Shown piece by piece: positions 1 to 10,479 of a stretch of 64,000 bases of DNA. The translations under genes were made by a program, and so were the position numbers. The stretch covers positions 1,116,001-1,180,000 of the forward strand of contig CP012820.1 in the NCBI GenBank assembly GCA_001936135.1, given 5' to 3'. This DNA comes from Saccharomycopsis fibuligera x Saccharomycopsis cf. fibuligera. Taxonomy: Eukaryota > Ascomycota > Saccharomycetes > Ascoideales > Saccharomycopsidaceae. A model generated the notes under the pieces. It worked only from the letters and a program-made list of their open reading frames with translations, was not told the origin of the DNA and made no database searches. Numbering within the stretch: position 1 is the stretch's first letter; each line of letters opens with the position of its first letter.

Positions 1-873
1 TATTATGAAGAAGAAGGTGCATCAAGCTCAAGATCCCAAAGCGTAGAAGCACAACAAGTACCTCAGAATGTTCGTAACATGGCATACAAGATGGTTCGTG
101 GTGTCTTTGCCTTGGAACATAAGAAAACACTAATCAACAAGAACCAATTGCAAAAATACGTATGGGAAACTGAATCGTATAGAGATATTAAATTTGACAC
201 TGTGTTTAAACTCTGTCAGGAGATTTTAGACGCTGTCTTTGGCTACAATTTAAAAGAAGTGCCGCAAAAAGAAGTCGATACGAGGAAAAGAAAAGGCGCA
301 GCCAAAAAGCCAACTTCAAGTCAGCCTAAATCATACATATTGGTATCGACATTACCTGAACTTCACAAACAAGTGCTCGGTAAATTCTGGCAGCGGTCTG
401 CCACTAAATATTTTCAAGAAGTGGATGAGTTGAAATCAGCACAAGATAATGTCGAGTTGCCAATGAATCAAACAGAATTAATTAGTAATGCTTTAGTACT
501 TATCACTATATCGTGTGTTGCTCTCAGTTCCAACAATATCAACAAGGCGGAATTGCTCAAGCATTTAAAGAACCATTTCGATTTGGGTCCAACGTCAATA
601 GTGCCTGGTATTTACAACGGTAGCGGTGAAAGAGCCACGCTAGAAGATTTTTTGAGAATTCTTGAGAGAAATGACTATTTGGATAAAAGAGTAGAAAAAA
701 ACGATGAACACGAACTTGTGGAGTACTTTTTGGGAAGACGTGCTAAGGTAGAGTTTCCGGAGGAAAGCTTAATTCAGTACGTGCTGCTTATCTCGGGTAT
801 TGAAGATCCCCTAGCCAATCCAGAATTTATCCAACAAATTAAATTGTCCATTGGAAATGCTTATGCAGATTGA
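1..873 (+). CDS. NSE3: NSE3, MAGE-domain subunit of the Smc5/6 complex (5' end outside window)
   Basis: Partial gene: the reading frame is open from base 1, with 26 sense codons before the first ATG at position 79, so the true start lies upstream of the window. The visible 290 residues contain a MAGE homology domain. Its start (NVRNMAYKMVRGVFALEH, about residues 24-41 of the visible part) matches the first helix of MAGE/Nse3 proteins, and the stretch LVLITISCVALSSNNINKAE matches the second winged-helix region. Nse3 pairs with the Nse1 RING ligase and the Nse4 kleisin in the Smc5/6 complex, which acts in nuclear recombination and repair; that role comes from family knowledge. A lysine-rich insert (KRKGAAKKP) divides the domain. 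The gene ends at TGA 873 and is followed by a long AT-rich spacer. The family call is good; the N-terminal length is unknown. Confidence 0.8.
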   Translation, partial: YYEEEGASSSRSQSVEAQQVPQNVRNMAYKMVRGVFALEHKKTLINKNQLQKYVWETESYRDIKFDTVFKLCQEILDAVFGYNLKEVPQKEVDTRKRKGAAKKPTSSQPKSYILVSTLPELHKQVLGKFWQRSATKYFQEVDELKSAQDNVELPMNQTELISNALVLITISCVALSSNNINKAELLKHLKNHFDLGPTSIVPGIYNGSGERATLEDFLRILERNDYLDKRVEKNDEHELVEYFLGRRAKVEFPEESLIQYVLLISGIEDPLANPEFIQQIKLSIGNAYAD

Positions 874-1704
874 CGCCTAGATTCATTTTCTTTGTTTTAT
901 TTCTTAGAAAAAATAATGTGTATTATACTGGTTAGAAGTTGTTCCTCACTTTTTAGGTAAGGTATTATATTGAAATTTAATTACAATGGCCTGTGGTTAG
1001 GGCTGAAAATGCTCGAGTTGAGAACAACTAATATAAGGACTCAAGAGGGAAATGTTTCAGATACTCGGATGATTCAAGTTGTGCCTTTATCTAAGAATGT
1101 CTAGCAAGAATAAAGTATCTTCGTAGTTGATTTGCATACCATGCTTGTGTTCACTAGACGGCTTTCTCCCTTTGCTACAGAAGCTTCGCAAAGATTCCGC
1201 AATTTTTTTAAACTTTGTCCAATCTTACATGCCAGGAATAGGCTGTATTGCGGAAGAGGTTGTCTGGGTCGGCAAGATACTTATAATGCTGTGACAACCA
1301 GTATAAGTTACAGGCCCTCTTCGAACAATAAATGCTGCTGCTGATTGATACCTTGCTCAAATGATTTTTACAGACAACTTGCACTTGGAAGCGCTGCGAT
1401 AGTCACCAGGTCAATGTGTTACTATGTCATCCCAAGTACATAAAGCTATTATCACTGTTCTTATGTTTTTTTCTTTCTTTTCATGTTTCTGACTTTCCAC
1501 AAGATGTGCAGTTATCTTAGCAGCACATTTTCGTTGTCTTCTTGAAGAATACACTGATGTTTACAATCTTTTGCGGCAGAGGTGCTAGTGTCCATCGATT
1601 AAGTCAAAAGAAAAAGGGAAAGGAAAAAACAATTATATTTTGACGTAAGTCTATTCTCGTCACATTCGCGCTGGATGTATTATTGTGAAAGAAACTATCT
1701 CTCG

Positions 1705-1706
<2 letters not shown>

Positions 1707-1737
<31 letters not shown>
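1707..1737. repeat. poly-T run, 31 bases
   Basis: Uninterrupted T tract in the spacer upstream of the transporter array. It is one of about nine homopolymers of 20 bases or more in the window; such tracts commonly deplete nucleosomes and are prone to length errors in sequencing. Confidence 0.9.
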
Positions 1738-1738
<1 letters not shown>

Positions 1739-2498
1739 TGTTTTAAAAATGCTATTCTTTTAAACATGATTTTATGTGCTAGCTACTCCATTTGTATCAT
1801 GTAAAAATGTATTATTTTTAGGAATAGGCTTAGAGATTGAAATACATGAAAAAAGATGTTTTTTCGTTTTTTTTTTTTTTTTTTTTGTCAATTGATTTCA
1901 TTAAGTAGCAACTGTAATTCCTTTCTAGATGAAATCTCGTATATTCCAACAAACATCTCACATGGTGCGATTAATTACCACTTTCAAGGGATCCCCGTTA
2001 CCGGGCGGAGTCTATCCATGTTCCAAACATGTTGAATGCCATGCAGCGTCGGAGTTCTTCGAAACCCTTTACGCAAAGTACAGCTAAAATAGTCGAGAAA
2101 GTATATCCCGCTAGGGCCATCGGCCACAGCCCATTAGACTATTCAATCTAATTTGAGTGGAACAAAACATTTACCGTAGCATTAATTCTTTATTGTAGAT
2201 GCCTTGATGCTGAAATGTCTCAGATAGATCGATTGTAATTTTTAATGAAAATACAATTTGTTAAGTATTTTGCTTTTTTCTTCTACGAAATATTGTATAC
2301 AATGGGGTCGATACAATAAATCAATCAATGAATTCCTCATTTGTTGCTTCTGATGCTGCTGCAACAGCGCATCCCGCAATTAAGCAGCCTAGTATACTAA
2401 ACCACAATATATAAATTAACTTTCAGCTTCATTTGACAATTGTCAGTTTCATGTCACTATAAGCAGATGTTGATTATACAAAGTGAAAAATTTTTCCC

Positions 2499-2500
<2 letters not shown>

Positions 2501-2543
<43 letters not shown>
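2501..2543. repeat. poly-T run, 43 bases
   Basis: The longest homopolymer in the window, in the spacer between NSE3 and the first transporter gene. Its exact length should be treated with caution. Confidence 0.9.
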
Positions 2544-3620
2544 CTTCTCCGCATGGCACATATATGCGCAGGATATGTTGATTTTGTATCAAGAATGATT
2601 TATTGGAGAAAAAAAAACACCATGAACTGGAACAACAATTTGTAACGTCAATGAACAGGTACATACATGCATATCAACACATATATGTACACCGATCAAT
2701 TAACTGCTCGTGAATGGGGAGTAATATATATCGTCTCATCAACGGAGAATTACAGAAAGAAATTGAAAAAAAAAAAAAATAATCGAATGAGGCACGCGAG
2801 TGATGAAAGGATCATGAATATAAGGTTGCTTTTGTTCTCATACTTTCTTTACATTTCAGCCTTGCCCTGCAATGAAACAAAAAAGTAAAAAAATATAAAC
2901 TATAACGCAAGGAAAAACGGTATTCTTCGATCCGTTGCCTGTCAAAATCACAATTTTGCTAATTAATTATCAACTTTCAATTGTTTTTAATTATCTGGAT
3001 AAGTATCGCCAGCAATTGTCTAGAACACTTTTTCTTCCTTTGCCTCGTTCTATCTATGCTATTTTTGTATGGTTTTAGTTGATACTGTGATTGCACAACC
3101 TAGACCAAACACACACTTCGTACCTTTGACTTTGACTTTGTTTTTTTGGAATTCACTTGGTGACCTTGTTTCATTAAAGTTCAGTGGCTGTTCTCATATG
3201 TGACGGGCTTAAGGATAGCGACTATGTAAGATAACGTCTCAAACTGTTCTCGTTAATTATCAGTGCTCATTAACGCTCATTGGCGACAATTCAATTCTCA
3301 TCATCAGCAAAAAAATTTTTTTTTTTTCTTTGTATTTGCAACTCTGCCACATTGCTTTCTTAATATATTTTGAAGCATCATTCATATTAAATATGGCTGC
3401 GTCTGCTTTTTTTTCTGTTATTTTCTCTTGTAACTTATTTTTTGATTTCCAACTTTTATTGGAACTTGCTAAACTCTTCACCATACCAAATTCTGACGCT
3501 ATCAGCAGTAGCAATATTTAGAGTATTTACTGAAGTACTGCCTTATATTCACCGAGAATAGAAATTGATAGTTTTGCTTCCTCAATATAATCAATTCTAC
3601 TATCTCTAGAGCATCAAACC

Positions 3621-5303
3621 ATGCGTTTTTTTGTCAACATGTTTGGCAGCCGGAATCATTCTGAGAAAAAAACCCCAGGTACGCTTTCTTTACCACTACA
3701 AACCCCATCACCAGCTAGAAACAACTCAAACCCTATTGAGCTTGTGCCTTCTACTTTATCTAAAAATTCATCCAAAAGAACTTTCAATGAAACTACTGCT
3801 TCTGCGACTGACAGTGCTGTTTTCGAAAGGGAATCTGAGGAAAACAGCGCTGATAGGCCGTATAGCAACAATAATGGCAGATCAGCTACTGAAAACGAGC
3901 AAACTAATGATAGCAGCAGCAGCAGCAGCAACAACAAAAACAAAAACAACAACAATAATAATGATATTGAAGCAGCAGCAGTCACCAATAATTCAAAAAA
4001 GTACTCTTGTAGCATCGAGAAAGGTACTGATAACAACAAACCTCAAGTTGACTTCCCTGATGGCGGTTTACGTGCCTGGCTTTGTGTGCTTGGGTCCTTT
4101 TTTGGTCTTATAAATTGTTTTGGTATCACTAACAGCACTTCGGCTATTGAGACATACATTGCGCACCACCAACTTAAGGATAGCAGTGCATCGTCTGTAG
4201 GATGGGTCTTCTCCATTTATATTGCTGTTGGTTTACTTTTTTCTGTTTTTACAGGGCACGTTTTTGACACTAGAGGGCCACGAATCCCAATAATCATGGG
4301 AACTATCCTTTCATTTTCAGGCGTGTTTGCCATGGCAAATTGTACGAAGATCTGGCAATTTATTTTAGTGTTTGGTATTGTTGCTGGCTTGGGTACAGCC
4401 GTGCAAATTCCTGCTCTCGTTGGGGTCATCTCACACTACTTTTACAAGCGCAGGGGTATCGCTATTGGGCTCTCTACTGTTGGTGGATCGGTGGGAGGCG
4501 CCGTTTTTCCAATTATGCTTCGTAAGTTATATTCCGGGGTTGGGTTTGTCTGGGCTACTAGAATCTTTGCCTTTGTGTTGGGGACTTTGGATTTATGTGC
4601 CTTAGTATTGATCACTCCTAGATTTGCTCCTAGAAAAATGCTTTCTGAAAAAGAAATGACATATTGGCAAATGGTGACGAATTTTTTCTCCAAGACTATT
4701 GATTTGCAAGCGTTTAAGGATCCAAAATTTACTTGTTGCACTCTTGGGGTGACTTTCTCTGAAGTTTTTTTAATGACAGCCATGACATACTATGGCTCAT
4801 ATTCTGTCTTTATGGGTAACTCTCAAGATACAACATATTTGCTCATAACTATCTTAAACACCACCGGAATTTTTTCTAGGGCAGCCGCAGGTTTTATTTC
4901 TGATTTTGTGGGCAAGTACAATCTCATGACTGGGATGATTTTTTTCTCATCAGTGTTTTGTTTAGTTATCTGGCTCCCATTTGGCGACCAAACGAGCGGA
5001 CTTTATGCATTTTCAGTACTTTATGGTATTGCATCCACCGCCGTGTTAAGTTTGACACCGCTTTGCGTCAGTCAGATCTCGAGAGTCGACGAGTTTGGCA
5101 GAAGGTACTCTACTTGTTACTTTGTTGTTGCTATTGGTACGTTGGTGGGGATTCCTATATCTGGAATTTTCATTGGTGATAGAAGCTCGGCTCAACAATA
5201 CAGTAATTTCATTGTCTTTGTCAGTGTTTTGGGTTTTGTTGGGGTATTCTTTTGGATGTTGTCTCGATATTTCGCGGTGAAATTCAAATTGTGCGTATAT
5301 TAA
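3621..5303 (+). CDS. Monocarboxylate-transporter-family (MCH-like) permease, paralogue 1 of 3
   Basis: A 560-residue major facilitator superfamily protein of the fungal MCT/MCH group (relatives of S. cerevisiae Mch1-Mch5). The diagnostic motif DFPDGGLRAW lies at about residues 143-152, just before the first membrane helix; roughly 12 hydrophobic segments follow to the C-terminus. The conserved helix-4/5 element SHYFYKRRGIAIGLSTVGGS is present near residue 270. The cytoplasmic N-terminal 140 residues are low-complexity, with Ser and Asn runs. It is the longest of three tandem paralogues and shares the closing residues AVKFKLCxY with paralogue 3. It is expected in the plasma or vacuolar membrane. 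The substrate cannot be read from sequence: family members carry riboflavin or other small organic compounds, and several have no known substrate. Confidence 0.85.
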   Translation: MRFFVNMFGSRNHSEKKTPGTLSLPLQTPSPARNNSNPIELVPSTLSKNSSKRTFNETTASATDSAVFERESEENSADRPYSNNNGRSATENEQTNDSSSSSSNNKNKNNNNNNDIEAAAVTNNSKKYSCSIEKGTDNNKPQVDFPDGGLRAWLCVLGSFFGLINCFGITNSTSAIETYIAHHQLKDSSASSVGWVFSIYIAVGLLFSVFTGHVFDTRGPRIPIIMGTILSFSGVFAMANCTKIWQFILVFGIVAGLGTAVQIPALVGVISHYFYKRRGIAIGLSTVGGSVGGAVFPIMLRKLYSGVGFVWATRIFAFVLGTLDLCALVLITPRFAPRKMLSEKEMTYWQMVTNFFSKTIDLQAFKDPKFTCCTLGVTFSEVFLMTAMTYYGSYSVFMGNSQDTTYLLITILNTTGIFSRAAAGFISDFVGKYNLMTGMIFFSSVFCLVIWLPFGDQTSGLYAFSVLYGIASTAVLSLTPLCVSQISRVDEFGRRYSTCYFVVAIGTLVGIPISGIFIGDRSSAQQYSNFIVFVSVLGFVGVFFWMLSRYFAVKFKLCVY

Positions 5304-6341
5304 AATAATTTATAGATATTAGAAATAAAACAACAACAACAACAAAAAGAATTGAAAGAACCGCAGCTACATCGATAAATCTACATATATAGTTTATAGT
5401 TCAATTTTAGAATTTCGCATGGGAAATTGCAGTCGTAATCTCTTAAGTTTTTTGTATTTGCGTATACAACTATGTAGTGTTGCAGTATGTTGATAGGTTT
5501 TTGCAGTTCATGTTAGAATCGCAAAGCTGCAAACGGCTTGCGCGCCCACATATTCTATGACCGCCACCGTAACGTGCATTGGAGCAGCTACTGTGCTTTC
5601 CGAAGTCTTCAATATGATAATCATCAAGAGACAGCTTCCAGAAGAGACCTTTTTTTTCTTTGAGAGCTTCATATTTTGGCCTTTGATTACCCAAAAGATG
5701 ACTGCTTATATATATATATATATATTCTTGTGTTTACAGTATACAATTTTTTAAAGCAAGCGGCTTCAGCTGTTGAAAGTGTTGTGGTGTCCTAGCACAT
5801 GACACAATCCATCACAAGTAAATCAACTAATAAAAGCGTAATTCGCACGAGATCTATATACCAAATAGGAACCAAGCATTAGCAAATAACAGGGTCTAAT
5901 AACAGGTTTAAAAAAAGGTCTTGTTGTCTAAGCCATTACACATTTGACGCAACTTTGTTTTCGGACTTGGGTTTCCGCTTTCAGCAAGGAAAAAAAATTT
6001 TTTGCCCCGGAAAGCTTACAAATACTGCAATATGGCTCATCGTACGAGTCGCCAAAGTGTGGATGTGTAGTTGATTATATAGGTACACAGTAGCATAATG
6101 GAAAGTATATATATTTGTAGCTTGATTCATTTTTTTTTTTTTTTTTTTTTTTTTTTTCGTTAGTTAAGTAATTAGTTCCGATAACTGGAAATACTTGGAT
6201 CATAACTTCTTGATACTCTCAAGAAACTAAAAAAAACGGTACGCTGAACCAACTCTTATATATTAGAGTTAAAAATCTTGGTATTTTTTCGATCAAGTGC
6301 AAGTGATTCAATTTTTAAAAAATTTGATTTTGGAATAAAAT
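5304..6341. other. 1.0 kb intergenic spacer between transporter paralogues 1 and 2
   Basis: Promoter-length AT-rich spacer. It holds a short (TA)n run near 5708-5725 and a 28-base poly-T run at 6130-6157, about 185 bases upstream of the next start codon. I see no gene and no transporter remnant. Confidence 0.6.
6130..6157. repeat. poly-T run, 28 bases
   Basis: Homopolymer in the promoter region of transporter paralogue 2; possibly a nucleosome-depleting tract. Confidence 0.9.
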
Positions 6342-7814
6342 ATGGTTGGTCAAGACCCCACAATAACGAAAGCACTGGGAAAGACTTTGAACGCTGAAGG
6401 CAGTACCTGCAAAAATCCTAAAGACAAATATTTTTGTGGGCAAAAAGATAATGAAAGAATTAATCTGCACACAGAAAATGACACACGAAATTCAAGTGAC
6501 AAAGGGAGTGATATAGAACAAAACTTACAAAGCTGTTTTAGCAATGATTCAGAAAAGTTAGATTTTCCTGAGGGTGGGCTCAAAGCTTGGTTATGCGTAT
6601 TGGGTTCGTTTCTTGGACTCACCAACGTTTTCGGTATAGTTAATAGCAGTTCTGCCATAGAAGCATACATTTCAAAACATCAACTCGCTAATTTTTCAGC
6701 ATCAGCTGTGGGTTGGGTGTTCTCAATATATTTGTTTATTAGTATGATGTGTGGTATTTTTGCTGGTCATCTTTTTGACATTCATGGTCCTCGTATTTTT
6801 ATATTTGCCGGGACAATTCTCACTTTTGCAGGGGTATTTGCTATGGGTAGCTGTACGACGTTAGTTCAATTCATTTTTGCCTTCGGGCTTGTTGCTGGCC
6901 TTGGATCTGCAGTACAAATGTCAGCTATTGTTGGTATAATTTCACACTACTTCTACAAAAGAAGAGGAATAGCTATTGGGTTCGCAACAGTTGGTGGCTC
7001 TTTTGGAGGTACAATTTTTCCAATAATGCTTCGCAGATTATATTCAGAAGTTGGCTTCACATGGGCCATCAGGATATATGCATTTGTGCTCGCGTTTGTC
7101 AACATCGGAGCATTAGTTTTGATTACTCCTAGATTTCCTCCAAGATGCACACCCTCAGAAAAACAGGGAACGCTTTTACAGAGAGCAAAAAAATATTTTT
7201 GCAATGTTATTGATTTCAAGGCTTTAAAAGACCCGGAATTTTTGTTTTGTGCTATTGGTGTCACATTATCAGAGATTTTTCTTATGTGCTCCATAACGTA
7301 TTATAGTTCTTTTGCCATCTTTGTTGGCAAGTCAGAAAGCACAGCCTACATGCTCATTACCATTATGAATGCTGTTGGAATTGTCGCCCGTATAGTTGCC
7401 GGCTACCTATCAGATAAATTGGGCAGATATAATCTCATGATAGTTATGGTGTTTGCAGCCTCCTTGTTTTGTTTGATTATCTGGCTTCCCTTTGGTCACT
7501 ATACAGGTGGCTTATATGCTTTTTCAGTTGCTTATGGGATAGCATCCCCAGCTGTTTTGAGTTTGGCGCCATTATGTATTGGCCAGATTTCGAAAATGGA
7601 AGATTTTGGCAAAAGGTATGCAACCTGCTATTCTGTGGTGGCCATAGGGCTTTTGATTGGTATTCCAATATCTGGCGTTTTTATTGGGAACGACCCTACC
7701 AATGAAAATTACACCAACTTTATCATTTTTGTTTCTGTTATTGGGATATTATGCACAGTTTCCATGGCCACTTCACGATTTTATGCTGTAGGTTTTCGGC
7801 TCTGTATATATTAA
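6342..7814 (+). CDS. Monocarboxylate-transporter-family (MCH-like) permease, paralogue 2 of 3
   Basis: A 490-residue MFS transporter of the same group as its two neighbours. The entry motif LDFPEGGLKAW is at about residue 72, followed by about 12 membrane helices and the conserved SHYFYKRRGIAIGFATVGGS element. It is the most divergent copy: its C-terminus reads AVGFRLCIY rather than the AVKFKLC ending shared by paralogues 1 and 3, the hydrophilic N-terminus is short (about 70 residues), and the second helix region differs (ISMMCGIFAG against LLFGVFTGH). The first ATG is used; it begins shortly after an AT-rich leader. Tandem position and same orientation indicate origin by local duplication. 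The substrate is unknown, and divergence from the flanking copies suggests a changed specificity (inference). Confidence 0.85.
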   Translation: MVGQDPTITKALGKTLNAEGSTCKNPKDKYFCGQKDNERINLHTENDTRNSSDKGSDIEQNLQSCFSNDSEKLDFPEGGLKAWLCVLGSFLGLTNVFGIVNSSSAIEAYISKHQLANFSASAVGWVFSIYLFISMMCGIFAGHLFDIHGPRIFIFAGTILTFAGVFAMGSCTTLVQFIFAFGLVAGLGSAVQMSAIVGIISHYFYKRRGIAIGFATVGGSFGGTIFPIMLRRLYSEVGFTWAIRIYAFVLAFVNIGALVLITPRFPPRCTPSEKQGTLLQRAKKYFCNVIDFKALKDPEFLFCAIGVTLSEIFLMCSITYYSSFAIFVGKSESTAYMLITIMNAVGIVARIVAGYLSDKLGRYNLMIVMVFAASLFCLIIWLPFGHYTGGLYAFSVAYGIASPAVLSLAPLCIGQISKMEDFGKRYATCYSVVAIGLLIGIPISGVFIGNDPTNENYTNFIIFVSVIGILCTVSMATSRFYAVGFRLCIY

Positions 7815-8827
7815 TTACATACATGTTGAAGCTCTGCTTATATTTTAAGTCAAGCTCTCGTCATAATTCCTTTAAATAAGTAATACATACATTGGGCATA
7901 TAGCTTTTCCTCCATGATCGCCATTTAAATTTATCCAAGAGCTGAGAAACTTAGCAACTAATTCATCCAACTATATGTCTGAGGTCCACTGTACCTACTA
8001 TCGATGACCTCTATAAATGTCTCCCTAAAATTAGATTCGTTACAGAATACCGGTTATGGCTATGCGCACTGCATGTTGAAATTTACCGCACCACGGACGG
8101 GCTTGCATCGAGGAAAACGGCTGTATCTACTGGGAAGTTTTTATTGCTTAGCAGTGCAAACTTACACAACGTTCTAAAATGAAGGGTAGTAATACTCGAG
8201 TGTCCATAATCATTCACATTAAATTAAATCCTTCTATAAACGATTAGTATAACTTTAGTGATCATATTTTATATGATTGCCAAAAAGTACGGACCTTGTG
8301 CATTAAAGCAACTCTGCGGCAATTGTAATTAACGTTTAGACATGTCTTGCAGGTATAAAATTCTGTGAAACAAAAATTTTCGCTCTTCTCTTAATATTTT
8401 ACTTCTTACACCATATACATACCTGAAATGCTGAATCGATCATGTTTAAAGTTTTATACACTTTCAAATCGAACCAAATACTCTATGCTTAACATTTTGC
8501 TGATGGCATGTGGTGTTAAGATGTTGCCGTTTTCGTTGACTACTCCCGGTTGCAGCTGTCTCATTTTTCTGGCTTTATTGTAATTTTCCGCGGATTCATC
8601 GTGATCACGCTAAGACTTATAGATCAGTTTTGACTAATTTTGCAGATCTCGCTTCCCATGCTCTTTAAAGATGAACCTCTAAAGGCATTGAATGACTTGA
8701 AGCAGTTTTTTTTACTTCCTTGCCATTTTGAGTAAGCTTCACTTTTTAACTTGCACCATATTCCAAAACTGTGACCAATTCATAGCCAAGAAATTCGAAC
8801 TATTACGGTTAAAGTCCAGCTGCAAAG
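7815..8827. other. 1.0 kb intergenic spacer between transporter paralogues 2 and 3
   Basis: Promoter-sized spacer without long homopolymers. No gene, pseudogene remnant or RNA gene was recognised in either strand. Confidence 0.55.
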
Positions 8828-10333
8828 ATGCTTGATGTTTTCACTAATGTTTTCCACAACTTCAAGTTGAATAAAAATGCGTCCTCGGAGAGCCTGTCTC
8901 CGGAGCATCAAAAGTCAATCTCCTTGAAACGGATTTTCAAAAATAAATCCAAAAAGAATCACTTCAACACGACTACCACTCCTAATTCGACGACTGAAAG
9001 GCAGTTGGATAGCATACTGTCTCAGGAACACAATTTAAATGCCTCTGCTGCTGACAATAGCGTTGATTTTGAACTAGATTTCCCCGAAGGAGGTTTACGT
9101 GCCTGGCTTTGCGTGTTGGGTTCTTTCCTCGGTCTCACCAACTGTTTTGGTATTGCCAATAGTACTTCAGCTATTGAAACTTATATCGCTCACAATCAGC
9201 TTGCCAATGTTTCTGCATCTTCTGTTGGTTGGGTTTTCTCTATCTACTTGTGTTTGGGATTGCTTTTTGGAGTATTCACCGGTCACTTGTTTGATACTCA
9301 GGGACCCCGTCTTCCTATAATTTTGGGAACTATCTTCACATTTGCCGGGGTCTTTGCTATGGGTAGTTGCAAAACCATTTACCAATTTATTCTTTCTTTA
9401 GGTATAGTTACAGGTTTTGGCACCGCGGTGCAAATGTCCGCCTTGATTGGAATAATTTCGCACTATTTTTACAAAAGAAGAGGTGTAGCCACCGGCTTGG
9501 CAACTGTTGGAGGATCTGTTGGTGGTGCGGTTTTCCCAATGATGCTTCGTAAGTTGTACTCTGATCTTGGGTTTCAATGGGCAACCAGAATCTTCGCTTT
9601 TATTCTTGCCGTTTTGGACATTTGCGCAGTTATATTAATAACCCCTCGTTTTCCTCCAAAGAAAGTCATTTCTAGAAACAAAAACCAGCCAGCTATTCAA
9701 AGAATTATGAGCTTTTTTTCGAAAACCATAGACTTTGAAGCGTTCAAAGATCCAAGATTCTTATTTTGCACTTTGGCTGCTACTTTTTCTGAAGTCTTTT
9801 TGATGACTGCTATGACATATTATGGTTCTTACGCACTTTTTGTTGGTAACTCCGAAAGCTCTGCCTACTTGTTGATAACCATAATGAATGCAACTGGTAT
9901 TTTTGCAAGAGCAGCTGCTGGCTATTGCTCCGACAAAGTTGGTAAATATAATCTTATGTCCGTAATGATATTCTTTGCTGCCAGTTTCTGCTTGATTATA
10001 TGGCTTCCTTTTGGCCATCATAAAGCTGGATTATACACTTTCTCCGTGGCATATGGTATTGCTTCCGCCGCCGTTTTGAGTTTAGCTCCTTTGTGCATCA
10101 GTCAAATTTCAAGAGTGGAAGATTTCGGTAAAAAGTATTCGACTTGTTATTTTGTGGTTGCTATTGGTACTTTGGTGGGAATCCCAATATCCGGAACTTT
10201 TATTGGTAGCAATCCAACCGTGCATGATTATAACAACTATATTATTTTTGTGAGTATGGTGGGATTTTTTGGCGTGATTTTTTGGATTGCATCAAGATAC
10301 TACGCTGTTAAATTCAAATTATGTATCTACTGA
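8828..10333 (+). CDS. Monocarboxylate-transporter-family (MCH-like) permease, paralogue 3 of 3
   Basis: A 501-residue MFS transporter of the MCT/MCH type. The LDFPEGGLRAW motif lies at about residue 82, followed by about 12 hydrophobic helices; SHYFYKRRGVATGLATVGGS and the ISRVEDFGKKYSTCYFVVAI loop/helix closely match paralogue 1. It ends AVKFKLCIY. By eye it is much closer to paralogue 1 than to the middle gene. Its Ser/Asn/Thr-rich N-terminus carries CTG codons in serine contexts (for example codons reading S-E-S-CTG-S-P near 8896), as expected if CTG is read as Ser. Its 3' end lies 146 bases from the convergent 3' end of URB1. The substrate is not known. Confidence 0.85.
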   Translation: MLDVFTNVFHNFKLNKNASSESLSPEHQKSISLKRIFKNKSKKNHFNTTTTPNSTTERQLDSILSQEHNLNASAADNSVDFELDFPEGGLRAWLCVLGSFLGLTNCFGIANSTSAIETYIAHNQLANVSASSVGWVFSIYLCLGLLFGVFTGHLFDTQGPRLPIILGTIFTFAGVFAMGSCKTIYQFILSLGIVTGFGTAVQMSALIGIISHYFYKRRGVATGLATVGGSVGGAVFPMMLRKLYSDLGFQWATRIFAFILAVLDICAVILITPRFPPKKVISRNKNQPAIQRIMSFFSKTIDFEAFKDPRFLFCTLAATFSEVFLMTAMTYYGSYALFVGNSESSAYLLITIMNATGIFARAAAGYCSDKVGKYNLMSVMIFFAASFCLIIWLPFGHHKAGLYTFSVAYGIASAAVLSLAPLCISQISRVEDFGKKYSTCYFVVAIGTLVGIPISGTFIGSNPTVHDYNNYIIFVSMVGFFGVIFWIASRYYAVKFKLCIY

Positions 10334-10479
10334 GTTAACGTACACACTAAATACTATAAATACTTATAATTCCAATTTCAAAAACATATGCATTTGTTCA
10401 TTTGTGAATCACATAATCTAACGATAAAAAAAATCTATAATATAGATTATAAGAAATTTTAGCTAAGATTTAAAGTAAT

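Larger units (their letters stand above)
874..3620. other. 2.7 kb intergenic spacer, no supported gene
   Basis: Spacer between the NSE3 3' end and the first transporter gene. It is AT-rich and holds three long poly-T runs (31, 20 and 43 bases). Short reading frames exist on both strands, but none has a recognisable domain or convincing codon use. A small CCG/CGG-containing patch near 1995-2010 could bind a zinc-cluster regulator, but this is weak. Confidence 0.6.

Noticed and set aside
3260-3514. 84-codon minus-strand frame just upstream of the first transporter, and a C/D snoRNA-like C box (ATGATGA) there
   Set aside because: The frame has no similarity and is rich in Lys codons from AT-rich DNA; the C and D boxes are only about 45 bases apart and there is no terminal stem.
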